From Blattamonas nauphoetae (lineage: Eukaryota > Preaxostyla > Oxymonadida): a DNA stretch of 64,000 bases. The translations under genes were made by a program, and so were the position numbers. Below are positions 51,301-60,700 of the stretch, one piece after another. Numbering within the stretch: position 1 is the first letter of the stretch; each line of letters starts with the position of its first letter. The notes beneath the pieces are model-generated. The model was not told where the DNA came from and searched no databases. It worked only from the letters and a program-made list of their open reading frames with translations. The stretch covers positions 1 to 64,000 of the forward strand of contig JARBJD010000265.1 in assembly GCA_033064195.1 (NCBI GenBank), read 5' to 3'.

Positions 51301-52677
51301 TTTCTCAGGATCAACAATGAACATCACATGGACGAGAGTTGATGTTAGTGGAATCATCAGGATGGGAAGAACACGAGCATCATCATTTTCGTTGATTTAC
51401 GACTGACTGAGGAAATACTTCTTCTTGTCTTCATCGAACTCATAAATGTGAACTGTGATGTTGTGTCTAATCATTTCTTTCTCCAAATCACATGCAATAT
51501 CAAATCCAGGATAATTGCGTAAGTGTTCAGTAAGTTGATGTGGCTTCAGGTGTGTCAGATTCATTGATTCTGCAAACAATCTTTTTGCTTCAACGTTTCT
51601 CATGTTGATTGATATCTTCTTACCAGGGACCTCAGGAAGTGTGAGGAACGATAGTGCTTGAAAGAAGCAAATGTTGAACTCAGAATCGATGTACCGAACG
51701 TTTCTCGTTTTAATGTGTTCAGTGAGAATTGCATTTGCTTTTCCTGCGACTGGGAATCGATAGACTGCAACTAGAATGGAGTGGAATGCGATGTACATTG
51801 TCTTAGTATCCATCAGAGTTCTCTCTTGTGATTCTTTGATAAGATTGATAGCATACTTCGAATACTCAGTGATGTCTCCTGCACTTCTTCTCACTGTTGG
51901 AAAACTCTTCGATGTGTTCTCCAGTTCTGGTCTGAAGTCTTTGTATGTTGTCTCATCTTTGTCTTTCCTCTCAATAATCTTTCCAAAGTCAATACTAATC
52001 TTGAATGGATGATCCTTCTCTTTGTCGAACACTGCTTTGATGAAGGTTGTGATTTCTTCAACATTTTTCAGATGATTGTGGAAGTACAACTGATATGGTT
52101 TTCCATTGTCTTCAACCTTCTCGACCTCATTCTTTTTGAATTTCCTTCGTGCATTCATGAGACAAGAATTGAATGCTGCTTTGTCACGTGGTTCAGCAAG
52201 AAATATACATTCTTCAAATCCATCAAAGGTTTGCACGTCTCTTTTTTCCATCTGCTCATTTTTCTTTTGAATGATCAACAGATTCTTCATCCAGTGATCC
52301 ATCTGCTTCTCTTCAATTGATTTCAGTTTCCACGTCATTCTGAACACTTGCTTCTTCAATTCATCTTTGTTCACTCTTGGATTTGCTTTCATGTTTTCAA
52401 CAATCATTCGGTGAGCAAGTCGATCTTCTGACGCCATCTGTTGTCGAAGTTTAACTTGTTCTAGAAAATCTGGAATGAGATTGAGATCGAGATTCTTTAA
52501 TGGATGTGGAAACTCGAGATCTGTGTGTTGAAGCATATTCAGGAGAAAAGATCTGTGATGTTGATAGTTTTTACTGTCAGGATTGTAGATTCGACCATCA
52601 CTAAATTGAAATTGTGTATTCGGAAAGAGATCTCGAATTTCTTGAATTCTATTTTTGATTGGTTTTAGCAGTGCCAT
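48322..52677 (-). pseudogene. protein-primed family B DNA polymerase region (Polinton B)
   Basis: Polymerase region homologous to that of Polinton A but strongly diverged. Parts in order: a charged N-terminal region, the conserved Cys module (FNICFFQALSFLT ... ITVHIYE), a CPYC...HLAEC zinc finger, exonuclease motifs (TYDFETM, GFNSSRFDI, YNIRDV), an HNH-like zinc module (CSICK...LDRIDNAKGHS...CDYCN) and polymerase motifs (DFNSLYPS, NLNGSYGYDG, GDTDS). The region is not carried on a single open frame, one of about two breaks in the element. The catalytic motifs themselves are present. Confidence 0.88.
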
Positions 52678-52720
52678 TTAGTACAAAATAAAAAATCAGA
52701 AAATAAAAAAAGTTGAACGT

Positions 52721-53110
52721 TTATTTCTGTTTTCTCAGATGGGGCTTTTTCTTAGCAGTCAGCCATGCATCAAGTCTAATTCTGAACACTTCACTTCCGC
52801 CAATCTCTCGAAATGTGAATGGAACCAGAACTTTAGTGTACTCACCCACGAGCTCACAATTGTATTTCTTCAGTTCATTTTCGACGAATGATTGAGTGTA
52901 ATGTCGACGTTTTGACAAGTGAGGTCTGTTTCCTTGATTCCACAACTTTGGTTTTATTCTCCATTCAACTCCCTCATGAACATACGTCACCGGCACATTA
53001 TTTCTGACATACTCAGAGACGAGTGAACAGTTCTCTTCTTTCATTGATTCAATTAATGCTTGTTCTGAACATACTCGACGTCTTTCGCTGTACATCTCAG
53101 TTGGATTCAT
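52721..53110 (-). CDS. treble-clef-like repeat protein, 129 aa (Polinton B)
   Basis: Two-repeat relative of the terminal-repeat protein: EENCSLVSEYVRNNVPVTYV, then EGVEWRIKPKLWNQGNRPHL, then YNCELVGEYTKVLVPFTFRE. Its start lies inside the right terminal repeat and its remainder just inside the unique region, so only the beginning of the gene is copied in the left repeat. The ATG follows the leader ATTTTTTAATTTGTATTAA. Probably DNA-binding, by analogy with viral treble-clef repeats; unproven. Confidence 0.6.
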   Translation of the reverse strand: MNPTEMYSERRRVCSEQALIESMKEENCSLVSEYVRNNVPVTYVHEGVEWRIKPKLWNQGNRPHLSKRRHYTQSFVENELKKYNCELVGEYTKVLVPFTFREIGGSEVFRIRLDAWLTAKKKPHLRKQK

Positions 53111-55714
53111 TTAATACAAATTAAAAAATTCAAAAATAAATTTTCATTCGTTGTTTTCTCAGTTTTGGATTTTTCACTAGAAACGAGGATCAATGGGTTC
53201 GATCACTCAATTCTCAAGAGTGCGTTTTACGTTCTAATTCGTCGTGTTTTTGATTCCTGTGATGTCCAGCATCATCATGGTATGCTTCTTTTTTTGAAGA
53301 TTCCGGACTTTTGCAGAGTTATGCGGAGTTTCACAGACGGTCTCAGATCTCTGCACAAGTATGTATTCTTCATCATATCAACATCATTTTCTCCTTATTT
53401 CAGCTCTGTTTTCACTAGTTTCAGCCGAATTGTCACTTCATTTTCACTTGTTATTGATTCATTTTTTGGTCTCACTTCCGTCTTCGTTTTCTCGTTGTTT
53501 ACTGTTTTTTACCACTTCATTCATACTCAGTTCTCTTAATCTTGTTCTCAATTGAATTGCACTAATTTCCGTTAAGTGAAGATTCCGAAGTTTTACCGAG
53601 ATCTCACTTTCAACGGCTCACTTCATATCTCGGAATTTTTCCGTAATCTTCATCATATCACGAACATTTTTGAATCATTTTTGTTGTTTTTAAGAGAAAA
53701 AAACCGGAACACAGACCTAATTTTCACGATTGGTGCCACATTTCACGTCATTTTCACGATCGTCAATTTCCCTCTCATTTTCATACTTGCCCACTTCATT
53801 GTTGGTTGGTTCGCTTTCTTTTACTCTGTTTTTGTGAAAAAGTTGATGAAAAGTTGACTAAAATGATGTGCTAGTGAAGTGAGAACGGCCCACAAAATGG
53901 AAGTGATATGAGCAAAATGAAGAGGAATGGTGAAGAGATCAGATGTGAAATGGGGAGCAAAAGTGATGAAATGAAAGGGACTACAGTCGGTTTTGAAGTG
54001 ACAAAAACGGTCAAAAGTTGAGAAGTGAAAACATGAAAAAGTGACTTTATGGGAGAACTATCCGACAAAATCTCCTCAAAATTCGAGCACACCTTACTCA
54101 GACCGTGAGAAAGAAGGATTTACAGTGAAAATCGGATCAAAAAATCCATAGTGTCAAAATGTTGGTGCAAGTGTGTCGTCAGAGGTGTGATCAAAGAACC
54201 GTCCATAAAAAGTGAACTATAGGTGATGTACAACCAGAATTCTCAAAAAAGGGTTGTTTAATGACGATTGTGAAGTGGTTTGAAGGAAAATCGTTTAAAA
54301 TGAAAATTGGTGAAAAATTGTGAAAACGATCGTGTGTCGAGGATCGTCAGAACCGAATGACGTGAATACCTGTCCACTATCGTTTTGACACCTACGGAGA
54401 CCATCAGAGGGCGAAAAGTGACGTGTAGGAGAAGAGCGAGACGTCACTTTCTCCTCCTTAAAAATTTTGTCATTTTCAAAATATGTTGTGGGGTCGGATC
54501 AAACTTTTTTTTCAAAAGTGCTTTTTTTCCTAAAATTTCACCTATCAAAATCAATTTTGTAATTTTAGAACGTGTTTGAGCACAATTTGAGACATAAAGG
54601 TGTTCATAGTGGCGAAATCCGAACATCGACTTTTTCGTCACTTTTTCGACCTAAGTTCGGTACACAGTTCGACGAATTCTCAACCGATTTTCATCGGGAT
54701 TGTCTTGATCGATGACCGACAGTGTCCCCGAGATTTTAGAATTTTTTTTCAGAATTTTTCGAAATGGTTCTCACATTGGTTTCACTTGATTTGTGGTCAA
54801 AAATAGATTTTCAGTGTTTTCATGACCTATCGTGGTACTTTCTTAAGTGAGGACGGTCTCCAAAATACAACCAATTGTCTAAGCGAACGTAAAACTCATT
54901 CTTTGTTCGTAAATCGCGATATTTGAATGGCTCAAGTACCTTTGTGTATGTTCCAATGAGTTCACAATTCTCTTTTTTCAATTCATTTTCAACGAACGAT
55001 TGTGTGTATCGTTTTCGTTTGTTCTGATGAGTTCTGAATCCTTTCATCCATTTTGATGGGATCACTATCCATTCAATTCCTTCATGTCGATATGTTACTG
55101 GAGTACTTGAATGAGTGTATTCAGAATTGAGTTCACAATTCTCATTTTTCATTGATTCAATAAGCTTCTCTTTTGTGCACCGATTTGCTGGTCGAAGATA
55201 TTTCTGACGATTCAGATGTGGTCTGTATCCTTTGACGAAACTATTGACGTACACTTGATAAGTTTCATCAGGTTTCTCTTCGAGATAGTATTCGAAAGTG
55301 CTTCCAGTGAGATATGTTGTTCCTTGTCGATTGAGAGTCGGAGGTGATTTCATGATCAAATTATCTTTCTCGAGAATTTCTAGGAGTTGTGTTGGGGTCA
55401 AGACGCTGCTCATTTTATACAAATTAAAAAATTGAATAAAAAAAGAAATCGACGTTGTTTTCTGAAAGTACTCAAAAAAAGCTTCAAAAAAGAAACTTTT
55501 CAAGAGGTCCGTTTTTCGCCTTTATTTTTGAATTTACGGCTAAATATTGACTACTCTGAAATGTCAATATTTTCAGTAGTAAGTGAGATGGAAATTAGAA
55601 TGAGTCATATTAAAAAAATCAATTGGCTCTGAGATTCAAATTGATTTCTCGTTCCAATTCTCCTAGGAGTATCGACTATGGCAATCGGGTTCCCAATTCG
55701 TCTATATCACTACT
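52970..55714 (-). repeat. right terminal inverted repeat of Polinton B
   Basis: Inverted copy of 34928-37670, differing at only a few positions. It ends ...CACTACT and is followed by CGCAAG. Confidence 0.95.
54820..55413 (-). CDS. treble-clef-like repeat protein (right terminal repeat, Polinton B)
   Basis: Identical to the product of 35229-35822, transcribed inward from the right terminus. See that entry for domain details. Carrying one copy in each terminal repeat doubles the gene dose and keeps the two copies identical through gene conversion or replication. Confidence 0.6.
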   Translation of the reverse strand: MSSVLTPTQLLEILEKDNLIMKSPPTLNRQGTTYLTGSTFEYYLEEKPDETYQVYVNSFVKGYRPHLNRQKYLRPANRCTKEKLIESMKNENCELNSEYTHSSTPVTYRHEGIEWIVIPSKWMKGFRTHQNKRKRYTQSFVENELKKENCELIGTYTKVLEPFKYRDLRTKNEFYVRLDNWLYFGDRPHLRKYHDRS

Positions 55715-55720
55715 CGCAAG
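55715..55720 (+). repeat. target-site duplication CGCAAG, right
   Basis: Direct copy of 34922-34927 directly after the last base of Polinton B. Confidence 0.95.
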
Positions 55721-56890
55721 ATGCACCTCCAACAAAAAGGAAACGAAAGAAAAGAAATTAGAAGAAGAGCAACGGAAACAACGAGAAAAAGAAAGAAGAC
55801 CAGCGAATCTGAAATGAGAGAACCACCAGATATCGACAATCGTGAGGACGAATCAACAGACGCGACTCAAGCCCAGCCGGAGCGTGCCCTGTTGATTCTT
55901 GATGGCCATTCAAGCAGACACAATCTTGATCTCATGGATTGGCTGGCCGAGAGGGGAGTAGACGTCATCATCCTCCCCTCTCACAGTTCTGAGTTTCTAC
56001 AGCCCCTCGATCAACTTCCGAACAAGAAGTGGAAAGAGGGGCTCTGTGGTGTGTCATTTCCTTCCAGACGAAAGAATGAGCGTGGTCGGGATCATTTCCT
56101 TGATCGAGTTTTTGCGGCTATCGACAGTGCTATGAACTCGGAATGTATCAGAAATGGCTTCAAAATGGCTGGCCTGATTTTAGCATCACCAAGCAAAATG
56201 CTAGCAAAACTGACGCACGAACACTCGAATCCAACCTCAATTGCTCAAGAATTGGACAATATGGAGAATCCCGATTCAGAATGGGAGACTGGTCGATGGC
56301 GACACAATATCCTTGAAGATGGCACTATGGAAGAACACCTTGTCGGTCCAATTGAATCCACAGAAACAATCGGTGATGTGTCTGCGACTGGCCTTTTTCC
56401 AATCAGCGGACACGTCATCACAGATCCCGAGTTTCTGACCCGATGGCGGCATCACCAACAAGGCAAAATACTGAAGAAAATTGACGCAAGCATGAAAAAA
56501 CAGGAACGAAGGATGAAATTGGAACTCAAACGCCTCGACCATCTCCTCAAGCCGAGCGGTACGATCCGAAACGCAACGAAAAAACGGTTCCGAATGAAGA
56601 AAGAGGATCGAGAAAGCTCGTCCGTTGAAGATTCGGATTCCTCACACGTGACGACGTCTGAACAAATGTCATTCAGTCAAACTGACACAACTGAAGCAGG
56701 GAATGGGGAAGACACAGACAATATCGTGGAGATGGACTACGATAGCGACGCAGAATTTGATGAGGGTTTTGATTTGGAGGCGATGATGAAGCTGGTGGAA
56801 CCAGGGACGATTGTTGAGGTGAAAAGAGCTCGGAGGTCGACAAAGAAAAAGTGTGTAGTGATTACAATCGATTCTGATTCGCCCGATTAA
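55721..56890 (+). CDS. pogo/Tigger-like DDE transposase, C-terminal part
   Basis: Continues the transposase frame interrupted at 34927. A Lys/Arg/Glu-rich stretch is followed by the second catalytic block LLILDGHSSRHNLDLMDWLA and then LPSHSSEFLQPLDQLPNKKW with the third Asp, the classic end of the pogo/Tigger DDE domain. The C-terminal tail is charged, with a possible coiled coil (ILKKIDASMKKQERRMKLEL), an acidic Ser/Thr region and a final basic patch (RARRSTKKKC). The stop is followed within 30 bp by the minisatellites at 56915. No terminal repeat of the pogo element was identified. Confidence 0.8.
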   Translation: MHLQQKGNERKEIRRRATETTRKRKKTSESEMREPPDIDNREDESTDATQAQPERALLILDGHSSRHNLDLMDWLAERGVDVIILPSHSSEFLQPLDQLPNKKWKEGLCGVSFPSRRKNERGRDHFLDRVFAAIDSAMNSECIRNGFKMAGLILASPSKMLAKLTHEHSNPTSIAQELDNMENPDSEWETGRWRHNILEDGTMEEHLVGPIESTETIGDVSATGLFPISGHVITDPEFLTRWRHHQQGKILKKIDASMKKQERRMKLELKRLDHLLKPSGTIRNATKKRFRMKKEDRESSSVEDSDSSHVTTSEQMSFSQTDTTEAGNGEDTDNIVEMDYDSDAEFDEGFDLEAMMKLVEPGTIVEVKRARRSTKKKCVVITIDSDSPD

Positions 56891-56914
56891 CAGCCACTTA
56901 AAAACAAAGGGAGA

Positions 56915-57165
56915 GAGAGAGACCGAGTCGAACAGAACGGAGAGGACGGAGCGATCAAGACGAACAGAACGGAGAGGACGGAGCGATCGAGACGAACAGA
57001 ACGGAGAGGTCGGCGCGATCGAGACGAACAGAACGGAGAGGACGGAGCGATCGAGACGAACAGAACGGAGAGGACGGCGCGATCGAGACGAACAGAACGG
57101 AGAGGACGGCGCGATCGAGTCGAACAGAACGGAGAGGACGGAGAGACTGAGTTGAACGGAACGGA
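56915..57165 (+). repeat. minisatellite, 32-bp unit
   Basis: About seven to eight units of the type GACGGAGCGATCGAGACGAA followed by CAGAACGGAGAG, with small variations. Confidence 0.85.
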
Positions 57166-57200
57166 GAGGAGGGAGCAGTATGGAACGGGATCGAAGGGGA

Positions 57201-57655
57201 GGGATGAGCGAGATCGACAAAGCAATCGATTGAGAAGAGCGGGATGGACAGGATCGATGGGGAGGGATGAGCGAGATCGACAAAGCAATCGATTGAGAAG
57301 AGCGGGATGGACAGGATCGATGGGGAGGGATGAGCGAGATCGACAAGAGCAATCGATTGAGAAGAGCGGGATGGACAGGATCGATGGGGAGGGATGAGCG
57401 AGATCGACAAGAGCAATCGATTGAGAAGAGCGGGATGGACAGGATCGATGGGGAGGGATGAGCGAGATCGACAAGAGCAATCGATTGAGAAGAGCGGGAT
57501 GGACAGGATCGATGGGGAGGGATGAGCGAGATCGACAAGAGCAATCGATTGAGAAGAGCGGGATGGACAGGATCGATGGGGAGGGATGAGCGAGATCGAC
57601 AAGAGCAATCGATTGAGAAGAGCGGGATGGACAGGATCGATGGGGAGGGATTGGG
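57201..57655 (+). repeat. minisatellite, 63-64-bp unit
   Basis: About seven units beginning GGGATGAGCGAGATCGACAA and containing AGAGCGGGATGGACAGGATC. Early units are 63 bp, later ones 64 bp. Long antisense ORFs rich in SRSSLPIDPVHPALLNRLL are artefacts of this repeat. Confidence 0.9.
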
Positions 57656-60600
57656 TGAAAAAGAACAAGTCGTACAACCCGTTCCTCGCCCAACTCCTCC
57701 GAAGCGTGTTTCCGAACCACTCCAACTCTTCCACTGTGTTCTCTGAGTCGAGCCAGCCTTGCATTCTCCTTTCGTCGCAGCTGGCATCCTCAACTCTCAT
57801 TCATCCACCTCTCGATCTCTTCAGGCCGTCCGCTGCCTTCCACTCCATCAACACCAACCTCTCCTCGGCAGTGCCCCACTTTCTGTTTAAATCGTTCAAT
57901 CTGGACTTCCTTCTCGTCGAGTTCGAGCCAGTCTTGTGGATGAACAGAATCGAAGCAGTCTCGTCCCAAATGAACGCTGATTGGCGTCTCGCCAGTTTCA
58001 ACCTCTTCACCCTTCAGAAGTCGGAAGGCCTGTTCCTCTCTCTGATTGTGAAGACCCACCGTCTTCTGACCAAAGCGGGACAGGAAGAGATTGATCGTCT
58101 CAAGAAGAGTTCTGAAGGCGAGTCAAACGGAAGGGCGTCGACACTTGGCTCACTCAACGTCATTCTCCGCCTGCTGCGCTGCATGAGCTTGCTCTACCCG
58201 TCAACGCGCACAGCGATGAGAGACATGCCGTTTTCGGAGCTGATTGAGTTCTCGCAGACTGTTCTGAGGACGATTGGGAAGGGTGAGATTGTCTTGGCCA
58301 GATAGTGCACGCATCTGCTGGGTGATCCTCTGTTCCTCTTTGTGTTCATCTCAACCACAATTCTTTGCAACTGCCCGACTCCCTCTCGCCCAGCCTCCTC
58401 CTCTCTCTCTTCACCATCCTTCCCCATCTTCTCAGCCTCTTCCCTCATCACAACATCCCACAACGCATCAGCCGATGCTTCTCCAGTCCAACGTACACCC
58501 CATCCGTCGTCAACTCGTCGCTCACTGTTCCCATCTCCCTCTCTTCTGCTCGCCTCATCCTCTCCAACCTTGGCTACATTCTGTCGCTCTTCGCTGTCCA
58601 CCCATCGTTCCCTCTGTCCATCGGGAGGCACGCAATCGACCTTCCTCAGGAACGGGTCGAAAGGAAGAAGAAAGCAGAAGCGAATCAGAAGCAGTTGGAT
58701 GCCTTTGAGAAGAGTCTGTTTGTACCATTCGCTTCGGACACACTCGACACCATGTCCGACAGCACCAAACTCGACCACGTGCGAAGAATCATCAGAAAAC
58801 GGATTTCTGACCTTCCCTCATCGCTTGAGCAGAATTCGCTGTTCTCTGAGATCGAAAGACAAATGGAAAGCGAGCTGCTCGTCTTCCTCCAAAACAAGAT
58901 TGATCGGAAGAAGCACAAATCGAAGATCGAGCGGATGATGGCGAGTGATCAGAAGAACAAGCTGTCCCAACACATCTCCCACAGCAACCACGATTCCAGA
59001 TCAGAACCGGAAACACGACAACTCTCCGTCGCTCGTGAAACCGTCACAGATCGCAAAGGTGCGGAGTCAGCAATCAACACCGACACTCCAACGCGGTGGG
59101 TCGTCGTCTCTTCTCCAATCACCCTTCATTCGAAGATGCCAGAAGCAGAGAAGTCACCTCTAGTGAACAATCTCGCTTGCCTCTGCGAGCGCTGCCAGCG
59201 TCTGAGCGAGATTGAAGCAGAAGAAGAGAATGACACCAGAGACGTGCTGACTGTGCTGGACACGGCGGGAAAGATGCTGCGCGAGTCGTCCCCTCACACA
59301 CCCGAAAGTGCTCAAAATGACACAGAACACACTCGACCAAACATCGTTCTTTGAGTTCAATTTGGATTTCAATGGGAACGTCCAGGCGGACGACACGTCT
59401 GCTCCCACACACGCACTCCCTCCTCGCCGCTCGATCGTCAACTCTCTCCCAACGTCGTCCTCACCTCACTTCGGATCGGCGGAGACACAATCAGCTCGTC
59501 GCAGTCGATCAGCGACCTTGTCTACGAGACCGTGCTTTATCCGCAGTTTGGGCGAGGTCGATTCAGGATCGGATAGACCCCCTGTGTGTTGTATTATCAG
59601 AAGAGCGGAAGAGGGAGCGAATTTGGAGGTGCACATGGGAATGGGCGAGGGCGGCATCTGATGTCGCTGTTCTCACTCTTCCAGCTTTCTGTGAAGGAGG
59701 AGGATGTGCAGACGGAGAAAGCTGACAACAAACCGACAGGACGAATGACTCATTCGTTCGAGCCGACTGGAAGAAGGACGATGGAGACGGAAGATCCAGA
59801 CGCGGATGAGATTGTGATGTTTTTGGTTGAGCTTTTAGAGGGAAGTCTTCATCTCGCGTCTGCTTCCTTCGTCGTAAGACGCAATCCGCTCAGGTGTCTC
59901 TCGTCCTTCTTAAATCACTCGCAAATGTGATGACACTTGAGACAGCCTGTTTGATGGCTTACTGCATCGTTCTGAACCTGAAAGCAATGTGGCTCCAATC
60001 AACAGAGACGAAGAACACCGATTCTGTTCAGAAGAAGAAGGTGGAGGAGGAATGGGAGGAAGAAGCACTTGCCTTCACAACAGTCGAGACACTACTCGAC
60101 GAGAAAGGGACGCCGTTGAAGGAGGATCCAGAGAGAGTCGCGCAGGTGAAGCTTGCTCAGACGAAGCCGTGTCCGATCTCGTTCTTCGAGTCAAGCCAGC
60201 GACTTTCAATCCAACAGACGATGTCTGTCTCATTCGCTTCTTTCATCTCGATGGCTGCCACACTCCTCGACGACATTTCGTTCGATCCGTTCATCTCGAT
60301 GCTGTGGACGAAGTCAGTCCTTCTGTTGTGTCTGTCTCCGTCGCTCATCGGCGCGATGTTCGTCTGCAAAAGCACGAGTCACAACTCGCCATCGTACAAC
60401 GCAACACTATCCCACACTCTGACACCTCCTCCTCCACTCCTGCCGTCCACACTCTCGTCGCCCATCCTCTCCCGCTTCTCCCCTCTCTCCTCCTCTTCTG
60501 CACACAGTTCAACCACACTCGCTCACACTTATCGAAGGTTGAGGCTGATACACGCGCGCTTTGGACAGCTGACACGCAGAACACTCTGACCTTGTTCCTC

Positions 60601-60700
60601 AACCGAGTCTTCTCGAACTACACAGAAAGAATGAGCCAGACACAGCTGGTTCCGTTCGTGTCGTTCCAGAAAGACTTCGAGTGGGCACTGAAATAGCTGT
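57656..60700 (+). CDS. GC-rich host gene, multi-exon or decaying, paralogue of 24436-26460
   Basis: Long plus-strand coding signal that moves between frames. Blocks: KSYNPFLAQLLRSVFPNHSN to GEIVL (57.66-58.3 kb), DLPQERVERKKKAEANQKQL onward (58.6-59.35 kb), VVLTSLRIGGDTISSSQSIS then YPQFGRGRFRIG (59.45-59.57 kb), KSGRGSEFGGAHGNGRGRHL (59.6-59.66 kb), and hydrophobic helices after 59.89 kb. The last coding block ends WALK at about 60696. A 20-nt GTAAG...CAG segment (59874-59893) joins two frames and gives a hydrophobic segment matching the paralogue. Several other junctions are unresolved. Helical, large and cytosolic by appearance; I do not recognise the family. Confidence 0.5.
59874..59893 (+). 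other. candidate 20-nt intron
   Basis: Begins GTAAGAC and ends GCTCAG. Its removal joins ASASFV to VSLVLLKSLAN, giving one hydrophobic segment that matches the paralogue at 25.6 kb. Confidence 0.55.

Larger units (their letters stand above)
34928..55714. mobile_element. Polinton/Maverick B, nearly whole
   Basis: Complete element of 20787 bp by its ends: it starts AGTAGTGATATAG, ends with the reverse complement (...CACTACT) and is flanked by the 6-bp duplication CGCAAG. Terminal inverted repeats are about 2.74 kb and differ at only a few positions, so the insertion is recent. Parts from left: terminal-repeat gene, S74 fibre, a 136-aa protein, two major-capsid-like proteins, two MAPG-start proteins, a 200-aa protein, an Asp-rich protein, packaging ATPase, a 119-aa protein, integrase, PolB, a 129-aa protein and the second terminal-repeat gene. 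It is inserted in a pogo-like transposase gene. It has about two breaks and otherwise looks whole. No Ulp1/adenain-type protease was recognised. Confidence 0.97.

Noticed and set aside
53165-53857. Two hydrophobic ORFs in the terminal repeats as real genes
   Set aside because: They have no leader motif and consist largely of the TTTTCAC-rich tract; their mutual similarity may be a sequence duplication. Kept only as a note.
56669-57800. Long minus-strand ORFs (about 280-370 aa) rich in Ser/Arg/Pro repeats
   Set aside because: They are translations of the 32-bp and 64-bp minisatellites in three frames; the repeat, not selection, keeps them open.
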